From Bacteroidota bacterium (GTDB lineage: Bacteria > Bacteroidota > Bacteroidia > Chitinophagales > Chitinophagaceae), in NCBI GenBank assembly GCA_023391315.1, contig JAEWBD010000398.1:1-14717 (forward strand): a stretch of 14,717 nucleotides of DNA, given 5' to 3'. Below are positions 1-5,842 of the stretch, in pieces. The notes under the pieces are model-generated. The model was not told the origin of the DNA, ran no database searches, and was given only the letters and a program-made list of their open reading frames with translations. Every line of letters starts with the position of its first letter. The stretch's first letter is position 1. A program made the translations under genes and the position numbers.

Positions 1-352
1 TGCAGACAGGATCTGTTTAATGGATAAAGGCAAAATAATTCAAACGGGCACACCGGCTGAATTGCTGTTTAAACCTGCTGATAATTTTGTAAAAACTTTT
101 TTCGATGAACAAAGATTGCAACTGGAATATAAATCTGTAACACTGCAAATGCTCTGGCCATTTTTGGAGGATAACAATGCCACATCGCCATCATTAAAAG
201 AAATTCCGTCGCAGTCAAATGTATGGCGGGTACTGGAATATTTAAATACAGATAATAAAGACGGCATTCGTGCAAAAGATAATGGCGCAGTTAAGCAAAT
301 AAATTATGCTTCGCTCCTGCATGCTTTCAATCAATATAAAAAATACAATTGA
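1..352 (+). CDS. ABC transporter ATP-binding subunit, C-terminal fragment (OpuCA/EgtV-like)
   Basis: The gene enters from the left edge, in frame from base 2 (ADRICLMDKGKIIQTGTPAE), and ends with TGA at 350-352. The opening residues match the stretch after the H-loop in ABC ATPases (DRI.vm..G.I.q.GTP.E), so the Walker and signature motifs lie outside the window. About 85 hydrophilic residues follow, in the place where OpuCA/ProV-type ATPases carry CBS-like regulatory segments; no clear CBS motif is visible. The stop overlaps the permease start (TGATG at 350-354), so the two are probably translationally coupled. The role is to energise the permease/binding-protein fusion encoded next. The ATPase family is clear. 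The substrate (ergothioneine or another betaine) is inferred from the egtB and egtD neighbours. Confidence 0.9.
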   Translation, partial: ADRICLMDKGKIIQTGTPAELLFKPADNFVKTFFDEQRLQLEYKSVTLQMLWPFLEDNNATSPSLKEIPSQSNVWRVLEYLNTDNKDGIRAKDNGAVKQINYASLLHAFNQYKKYN

Positions 353-1923
353 TGGAACAGCAACAAAGCCTTTGGAACTTCATTGTACAACAGCGGGATA
401 AACTGCTCGATCAAACTATTGCGCATATTGGGCTTACATTTATCTCATTACTTATTGCCGTTGCCATTGGTTTGCCGCTGGGCATTTTTATTGCCAGGAG
501 AAGAAAAGCGGCAGGCATTGTTTTAAACATTGCAGGTATTTTGCAAACTATTCCAAGCATTGCATTACTCGGTTTTATGATCCCGCTATTGGGCATTGGC
601 CCTTTGCCTGCTATTACGGCTTTGTTTTTATATGCATTGCTCCCGATAATCAGAAATACTTACACGGGCATTAAAGAAACAGATGCCAGCGTGCTGGAAG
701 CTGCAACGGCTATGGGTTTGAGCAAATGGCAGGTATTAACCAAAGTAGAACTGCCGCTTGCATTTCCGGTTATACTTGCCGGCATAAGAACGGCCACTGT
801 TATTAATGTAGGTGTGGCCACATTAGCGGCATACATTGCTGCCGGTGGCCTTGGCGAATTTATATTTGGCGGCATTTCGCTTAATAATACCAATATGATT
901 TTGGCAGGCGCTATTCCTGCTGCACTGCTTGCTATCCTGTTTGATTTTTTATTATCACGCATTCAAAAAATCAACTTAAAAAAATTAAGGCTGGCTGTTT
1001 GGATAATGCCCGCTGTCGTTTTATTGTTATCCTCATTCTATGCCATTCCTTCATTTGAAAAAAATAAACTGCTGGCAGGGTTTACACCGGAATTTATGGG
1101 ACGGCAGGATGGATACCTTGGCTTAAAATCCGTTTATAAACTCAACATTAAAAATGTAGTGATCAGCGATGCTGTAATGTATAAAGCGGCTTATGAAAAA
1201 AAGCTGGATATAATAAGTGGCTATAGTACAGATGGCAGGCTAAAGGCTTTTGATCTTGTTGTACTGGATGATGACAGGCATATCTTCCCGCCATATTATG
1301 CAGCGCCCGTTATTCGCGCAGATGTGCTGAAAAAATACCCGCAGCTCGAAAAGGTATTAAATATGCTTTCGGGAAAAATAAATGATTCCATAATGACAGC
1401 ATTGAATTATGAAGTGGATTATTTAAAACAATCTCCCGAAAAAGTGGCAAGGAATTTTCTGCTTAAAACCAATTTGTATAAGCCGCCGCAAAATGGCAGT
1501 AAAGGAACGATACGCTTAGGTTCAAAAATTTTTGGTGAGCAATACATTCTCATCAGTATGTATGCAATGCTTATCAGGGGTTATACCGATTTAAATGTTG
1601 AAACAAAAACAGGTTTGGGCGGCACAAAAATTTGCTTTGATGCATTAACCAATAATCAAATTGATATGTATCCTGAATATACGGGAACGGGATTGCTGGC
1701 TATTTTAAATGCGTCAGCCAATACATTGGATAAATTAAAACAAAATAAAGACAGCGTTTATAATTATGTGGCTGGCCAGTTCAAACAAAAATATAATTTA
1801 ACATGGTTAAAGCCGATAGGTTTTAATAATGCTTATGCTTTAATGATGAGAAGAAAACAAAGTAATGAACTGAATGTGCATTCAATAAGTGCACTAACGA
1901 ATTATATAGATAAGCAGAAATAA
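352..1923 (+). CDS. ABC permease fused to a circularly permuted betaine/ergothioneine-type substrate-binding domain (EgtU/OpuC-like)
   Basis: The 523-residue start is the ATG at 352; a TTG at 349 is less likely because the ATG sits in the TGATG overlap. Residues 1-205 are a multi-spanning permease with an EAA loop (EAATAMGLSKW at 117-127, ELPL at 133-136). A further membrane helix at about 214-231 leads to an extracytoplasmic binding domain at about 238-523. Family hallmarks are present but in swapped order. The usual second half comes first: FTPEFMGRQDG 244-254, YSTDG 291-295, DDDRHIFPPYYAAP 306-319, VARNFL 365-370. The usual first half follows: RLGSKIFGEQYIL 388-400, GLGGT 421-425, DMYPEYTGTG 438-447, FNNAYAL 491-497. 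The protein ends where the usual order would continue into FTPEF. Permease-binding protein fusions of this family import glycine betaine, choline or ergothioneine (EgtU of Streptococcus and Helicobacter). The flanking egtB and egtD favour ergothioneine, by inference. Confidence 0.92.
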   Translation: MEQQQSLWNFIVQQRDKLLDQTIAHIGLTFISLLIAVAIGLPLGIFIARRRKAAGIVLNIAGILQTIPSIALLGFMIPLLGIGPLPAITALFLYALLPIIRNTYTGIKETDASVLEAATAMGLSKWQVLTKVELPLAFPVILAGIRTATVINVGVATLAAYIAAGGLGEFIFGGISLNNTNMILAGAIPAALLAILFDFLLSRIQKINLKKLRLAVWIMPAVVLLLSSFYAIPSFEKNKLLAGFTPEFMGRQDGYLGLKSVYKLNIKNVVISDAVMYKAAYEKKLDIISGYSTDGRLKAFDLVVLDDDRHIFPPYYAAPVIRADVLKKYPQLEKVLNMLSGKINDSIMTALNYEVDYLKQSPEKVARNFLLKTNLYKPPQNGSKGTIRLGSKIFGEQYILISMYAMLIRGYTDLNVETKTGLGGTKICFDALTNNQIDMYPEYTGTGLLAILNASANTLDKLKQNKDSVYNYVAGQFKQKYNLTWLKPIGFNNAYALMMRRKQSNELNVHSISALTNYIDKQK

Positions 1924-1928
1924 TTTTA

Positions 1929-1998
1929 GTGAAAGGAGAATCGTGAAAGATGCAAACACCAACTTGCATTCACGGTTCACGCTTTGACGATTCACGAT
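1929..1998. repeat. Imperfect inverted repeat with TTCACG units between transporter and egtB
   Basis: The 88-bp gap between the transporter gene and egtB is full of CGTGAA/TTCACG units. The left arm has ATCGTGAA followed by ATGCAA. The right arm starts TTGCATTCACGG and carries three TTCACG copies, the last in TTCACGAT, the exact reverse complement of ATCGTGAA. The whole can fold into a long imperfect hairpin around ACACCAAC. It resembles the CGTGAAT-type intergenic repeats I associate with Bacteroidota genomes (recall, not checked). It could act as an attenuator, a processing site or a dispersed repeat; no promoter was recognised within it. Confidence 0.55.
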
Positions 1999-2011
1999 AA
2001 AAAATTGATCA

Positions 2012-3157
2012 ATGAATTTACAAGAACGTTTTAAACAGGTACGCCAACATTCAATTGACATTTGCTCCAATCTTCAAACGGAAGATTATGTGGTGCAGCC
2101 GGTGGTAGATGTAAGCCCGCCTAAATGGCATCTCGGCCATACTACCTGGTTTTGGGAAGAGTTTGTGTTAAAGCCGAATGATGAAAATTATGAGCAGTTC
2201 AATTCTAACTATAATTATGTTTTTAACAGTTATTACGAATCAGCAGGCACGAGGGTTATAAGAACAGACCGCGGTAATTTAAGCAGGCCGTCTGTTGAAG
2301 AAATTTATCAATACCGCAAACATGTAGATAAAGCCATGCTGCATTTCTTAAAAAACAATTTGAGCAAAGCATTACAGGATTTAATTGTGCTTGGCCTCAA
2401 TCACGAAGAGCAGCACCAGGAGCTGTTGGCAACCGATATCAAATATATTTTAGGCAATAACCCGCTCTTTCCTCCTTTATACCATGAAGAGAAACTATTA
2501 TCAGCGCCAACAAAAAACACATGGATAAAGATTGACGAAGGTGTATATGAAATAGGTTTTGAAGGAGAAGGTTTTTGTTTTGATAACGAACTAAACCGTC
2601 ATAACGTTTATTTAAATGATTATTCCATTTGCAGTGAGCTTGTAACCAATAAAGAATACCTTGAATTTATAAACGCCGGCGGTTATAAAAACTTTGTTTA
2701 CTGGCACATGGAGGGATGGGAATGGGTAAAAGCCAATGGAATTAACGCGCCCATGTACTGGCATTTTATTGATGGCGAATGGATGAATTATACTTTACAC
2801 GGTTTATTGCCCGTTGATGAGCCTGAACCGGTTTGCCACATTAGTTTTTATGAAGCGTATGCTTATGCATCATGGAAGGGTTTGCGTTTGCCAACAGAAG
2901 CTGAATGGGAAATAGCTGCTACAAAATTTAACTGGGGCAAACGTTGGGAATGGACGGAAAGCGCTTATCTTCCTTACCCCGGGTTTTCAAAAGCACCGGG
3001 TGCTATTGGTGAATACAATGGCAAGTTTATGGTGAGCCAGAAAGTATTGCGCGGTGCAAGCGACGTAACTCCGCCAAATCATAGCCGCATTACATACCGG
3101 AATTTTTTTCATCCGCCGTTAAGATGGCAATATACAGGCATAAGATTAGCTAAATAA
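2012..3157 (+). CDS. egtB: Ergothioneine biosynthesis sulfoxide synthase EgtB (type using free cysteine, probable)
   Basis: EgtB is a non-haem iron oxygenase that joins hercynine to a cysteine donor as a sulfoxide. The 381-residue protein has an N-terminal DinB_2-like helical domain (about 1-150) and a C-terminal formylglycine-generating-enzyme-like domain (about 165-381). The three expected iron ligands are visible: His43 in HLGHTTW, and His131 and His135 in HEEQHQE (H-x3-H). NSYYE carries the tyrosine pair Y74-Y75, corresponding to the active-site tyrosines described for Chloracidobacterium EgtB. The C-terminus (YRNFFHPPLRWQYTG, 362-376) has the FFxP...RWQ form that I associate with cysteine-using EgtB rather than mycobacterial gamma-glutamylcysteine-using enzymes. 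Absence of egtA and egtC nearby agrees. The gene starts at an ATG with no evident Shine-Dalgarno sequence. egtD follows after 72 bp, probably in the same transcript. Confidence 0.96.
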   Translation: MNLQERFKQVRQHSIDICSNLQTEDYVVQPVVDVSPPKWHLGHTTWFWEEFVLKPNDENYEQFNSNYNYVFNSYYESAGTRVIRTDRGNLSRPSVEEIYQYRKHVDKAMLHFLKNNLSKALQDLIVLGLNHEEQHQELLATDIKYILGNNPLFPPLYHEEKLLSAPTKNTWIKIDEGVYEIGFEGEGFCFDNELNRHNVYLNDYSICSELVTNKEYLEFINAGGYKNFVYWHMEGWEWVKANGINAPMYWHFIDGEWMNYTLHGLLPVDEPEPVCHISFYEAYAYASWKGLRLPTEAEWEIAATKFNWGKRWEWTESAYLPYPGFSKAPGAIGEYNGKFMVSQKVLRGASDVTPPNHSRITYRNFFHPPLRWQYTGIRLAK

Positions 3158-3162
3158 ATTAA

Positions 3163-3201
3163 GCTGCGGGCTTTGAGGTTAACCAACACAAAGCCCGCAG
3201 C
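3163..3201. repeat. Perfect 13-bp inverted repeat (hairpin) between egtB and egtD
   Basis: GCTGCGGGCTTTG (3163-3175) and CAAAGCCCGCAGC (3189-3201) are exact reverse complements separated by 13 nt. The loop itself contains the 8-bp palindrome GGTTAACC (3177-3184). A stem this GC-rich would form in RNA. No run of T follows it on the + strand (CAAAAATTTT follows), so it is not a canonical intrinsic terminator. Attenuation, mRNA processing or 3' end protection of egtB message is more plausible. It also covers the alternative TTG start of egtD at 3173, which argues for the downstream ATG. Confidence 0.75.
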
Positions 3202-3229
3202 AAAAATTTTAAATTATCAATCATTTATT

Positions 3230-4198
3230 ATGGAGTTGGCAACAATAACACATCAGAAAACGAAATTTTATAAAGATGTTTTGAAAGGGTTGCGATCGTT
3301 TCCCAAACGCCTTGATTCAAAATATTTTTATGATGCAACCGGCGATAAATTATTTCAGCAGATAATGAATTGCGATGAATATTATCTCACCAATTGCGAA
3401 ATGGAAATACTGCAACAACAATCAGATAATATTATTTCATCTATAAAAAATATGGAAAAGGATTTCGATGTGATTGAATTAGGTGCTGGCGATTGCAGCA
3501 AATCCATACATCTTCTGAAAAAGATTTTCGAGCTTGACAACAGTTTTACTTTTTTTCCAATTGATATTTCAAAACATGTTATTGAACTTATTGAAAAAGA
3601 GCTTCCCAAACAAATTAAAGCATTAAACATTCACGGGCTTAACGGCGAATACATAGACATGCTTAAACAATCAGGCGCCATTTCATCAAGAAGAAAATTA
3701 GCACTGTTTATGGGCAGTAATATCGGCAACATGAATAACGAGGAATCAGTTGCATTTTTAAAAGAAGTGAGAAACTGTTTGAAAAAAGATGATTACCTGC
3801 TGATTGGTTTTGACCTGAAGAAAGATCCTTCAATTATTCTGAATGCCTATAATGATAAAGAAGGTATAACACGTGAGTTTAACCTTAATCTTTTACGAAG
3901 AATAAACAGGGAATTGAATGCGGATTTTGTTATTGAAAAGTTTACGCATTTTCCTGTGTATAATCCCGAAAGCGGTGAATGCAAAAGTTATCTTGTAAGC
4001 AATTGCAAACAACGCGTTTTTATTGGCGATACCGAATTTATAGACTTTGATGCTTATGAAACCATTCACACAGAAATCTCCATAAAATACTCCATAAAAC
4101 AAACCAATGAAATGGCGGCGAAAAGCGGCTTTAAACCGGTTGAATATTTTTACGATTCAAAACAATGGTTTGCCGATGTATTGTGGAAATGCATATAG
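3230..4198 (+). CDS. egtD: L-histidine N(alpha)-methyltransferase EgtD
   Basis: EgtD transfers three methyl groups from SAM to the alpha-amine of histidine, giving hercynine, the first step of ergothioneine synthesis. From the ATG at 3230 the protein has 322 residues, close to the 321 of the mycobacterial enzyme. A TTG at 3173 would add 19 residues but lies in a hairpin. Visible features are the family-typical KYFYDATGDKLF (31-42) and EYYLTNCE (50-57), the SAM loop ELGAGDCSKS (83-92), the acidic PIDIS (110-114), and GSNIGN (162-167), which resembles the substrate-binding GSTIGN of the family. Near the C-terminus HTEISIKYS contains Glu282 and Ser284; in mycobacterial EgtD, Glu282 contacts the imidazole. 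The gene converges on the PLP-enzyme gene with only 6 bp between stop codons. Confidence 0.96.
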   Translation: MELATITHQKTKFYKDVLKGLRSFPKRLDSKYFYDATGDKLFQQIMNCDEYYLTNCEMEILQQQSDNIISSIKNMEKDFDVIELGAGDCSKSIHLLKKIFELDNSFTFFPIDISKHVIELIEKELPKQIKALNIHGLNGEYIDMLKQSGAISSRRKLALFMGSNIGNMNNEESVAFLKEVRNCLKKDDYLLIGFDLKKDPSIILNAYNDKEGITREFNLNLLRRINRELNADFVIEKFTHFPVYNPESGECKSYLVSNCKQRVFIGDTEFIDFDAYETIHTEISIKYSIKQTNEMAAKSGFKPVEYFYDSKQWFADVLWKCI

Positions 4199-4204
4199 AA
4201 GCAG

Positions 4205-5341
4205 CTATAAAGCCTGCCGCATGGCCTGCTGAATATCTTCAATGATATCCCTTGCATCTTCAATTCCAACAGACAACCTCAACAGGTTATCTTTTATACC
4301 AATCGCATATCTTTCTTCTTTGGAAAGATAACGATGCGAGGTAACAGCCGGTGAACATATTAAGCTTTCTACTCCACCAAGGCTTAAGGCCGGATTGATT
4401 AAGCTAAGTTTCTGCTGGAATGCAGTTATGCCATCAAAACCTGTCTTTAATTCGAATGACAGCATGCCGCCAAAACCACTCATTTGCTTTACCGCCATAT
4501 TATATTGCGGATGCGAAAATAAACCAGGATAATACACATGCTGTACGTTGGCATTCGCGTTCAAATATTCTGCTATGGCCAGGGCATTCTCATTTTGTTT
4601 CTTAACCCTTAATGAAAGCGTTTTCAAACTTCTTTCTGCCATATAACATTCATAAGGCGTTAATGAGCCGCCATACATTTTGGCGGTATTAAAAAGCACG
4701 TCTTTGTTTTCATGGCTGTTAGATACCAATGCGCCATAAGGGAGATCGTTATGACCACCCAGGTATTTTGTTCCGCTATGCACGGAAATATCAAAGCCAT
4801 GCAAGAGCGGCAACTGATTTATGGGAGATGCAAATGTGTTATCTATAATAGTAAGAATATTATTGGCTTTGGCAATAGCGGCAATTTCTTCAAGCGGAAG
4901 TATATTCAATAAAGGATTGGAAGGCGTTTCAATATAAATGATGCGGGTGTTTTTGCGGATAAGGTTTTTAAACGCCTGTGCATCGCCTGCAAAACTGCAT
5001 GCAATTCCGCGTTTTGGCAATTCATCATTGGCAAACTTCAGCGTGCCGCCATACAAATCTTTGGAGAAGATGATGTGGTCTTCACAATTCAAAAAACTAA
5101 GAATAGCCGTACTGATGGCAGCCATGCCGGAACTAAAAACCATGCCCCATGCCCCCCGCTCCAGGTTGCAGATGATCTGACCCAGCCTTTGCTGGTTATA
5201 GGTAGAATAAAAACCGGGATATTGTAATGTTTTGCGGTCTATATATTCGTAAGCAACTGCCGGCTGAATACCCGAAGTAACTGCGCCATTATATAATTCA
5301 TCAGTAAGCGGATGAACACAATCTGTATCAAAATTTCTCAT
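4205..5341 (-). CDS. Trans-sulfuration-family (Cys/Met metabolism) PLP-dependent enzyme; candidate ergothioneine C-S lyase
   Basis: This 378-residue fold-type I PLP enzyme belongs to the cystathionine gamma-synthase/beta-lyase/gamma-lyase group. The internal aldimine lysine is Lys192 in SGTKYLGGHND. Other hallmarks are DLYGGT (95-100, Tyr97 stacking on PLP), ETPSNPLL (138-145), IDNTFASP (166-173) with Asp167 for the pyridine nitrogen, SLGGVESL (320-327) and RLSVGIED (355-362) with the carboxylate-binding Arg355. The usual Y-x-R motif that grips the PLP phosphate of the neighbouring subunit reads YPG (41-43) by my alignment, so that arginine appears lost. Lyases of this family break C-S bonds, the chemistry needed on hercynylcysteine sulfoxide; known EgtE/Egt2 enzymes are from a different fold-type I branch. 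Being convergent with egtD, it is not in the same operon. Family is firm; the ergothioneine role is inference, and ordinary methionine/cysteine metabolism remains possible. Confidence 0.9.
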   Translation of the reverse strand: MRNFDTDCVHPLTDELYNGAVTSGIQPAVAYEYIDRKTLQYPGFYSTYNQQRLGQIICNLERGAWGMVFSSGMAAISTAILSFLNCEDHIIFSKDLYGGTLKFANDELPKRGIACSFAGDAQAFKNLIRKNTRIIYIETPSNPLLNILPLEEIAAIAKANNILTIIDNTFASPINQLPLLHGFDISVHSGTKYLGGHNDLPYGALVSNSHENKDVLFNTAKMYGGSLTPYECYMAERSLKTLSLRVKKQNENALAIAEYLNANANVQHVYYPGLFSHPQYNMAVKQMSGFGGMLSFELKTGFDGITAFQQKLSLINPALSLGGVESLICSPAVTSHRYLSKEERYAIGIKDNLLRLSVGIEDARDIIEDIQQAMRQAL

Positions 5342-5389
5342 GCCTAAAGCTACTCAGGAATTCGTAAAGCAGAACAATAATTATGCAGC

Positions 5390-5815
5390 TCAGCTATATA
5401 CATGCTCGTGTGTAAATAAATAAGGCACATAAAAAACAATAAAAGCGCCTAATATTAAAACTGTTCCGGCCAGCAGTTCATCAAACTGTTTTACAACAAT
5501 GGCATCGCCTGAATGCGGTGCATGTAATGAATAATAAACAGCAATTCCGGTAAGTGCAATAAACACTATTCTGAATATAATGCTTCCGCCTTTTATATAG
5601 TGATTGAAAAAATAAAACAGCACACCGCTTATGGTTACCACCAATACAGAAATAATAATGATAGAGGATACATTAATAAGCGCCGAAGGATTGTACTCAG
5701 TTATGGCGCGGTAAGCAAAATTGAAGATAAGGTTGGCAAACGTTGCAAAGATGCCGGCAAACAATCCCGATAATACTGATTTGGAGAATTCCGTTTGCTC
5801 ATAATCGTAATTCAT
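5390..5815 (-). CDS. Four-helix membrane protein of unknown function
   Basis: I do not recognise this 141-residue protein. It has four predicted membrane helices at about 13-36, 48-71, 79-97 and 113-133, a short hydrophilic N-terminus (MNYDYEQTEFSK) and a His-rich tail (THEHVYS). No catalytic motif or signal peptide is seen. It begins at an ATG 27 bp after the stop of the CLC gene and ends 48 bp before the PLP-enzyme start. The three genes may therefore be one transcript (clc, this gene, PLP enzyme). Its position suggests an accessory of the CLC protein, but nothing in the sequence proves it. Confidence 0.8.
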   Translation of the reverse strand: MNYDYEQTEFSKSVLSGLFAGIFATFANLIFNFAYRAITEYNPSALINVSSIIIISVLVVTISGVLFYFFNHYIKGGSIIFRIVFIALTGIAVYYSLHAPHSGDAIVVKQFDELLAGTVLILGAFIVFYVPYLFTHEHVYS

Positions 5816-5842
5816 ACTAAAATGTTTTAGTTTTTATAAATA

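Noticed and set aside
1943..1987. GTG-initiated 14-codon leader peptide preceded by AGGAG, upstream of egtB
   Set aside because: Only one histidine codon, overlaps the repeat cluster, and Shine-Dalgarno use is not typical of this group.
3163..3201. Intrinsic terminator after egtB
   Set aside because: No T-run on either side that would complete a Rho-independent terminator.
3173..3229. TTG start adding 19 residues to EgtD
   Set aside because: It lies inside a 13-bp hairpin and lacks family similarity; the ATG at 3230 gives the usual EgtD length.
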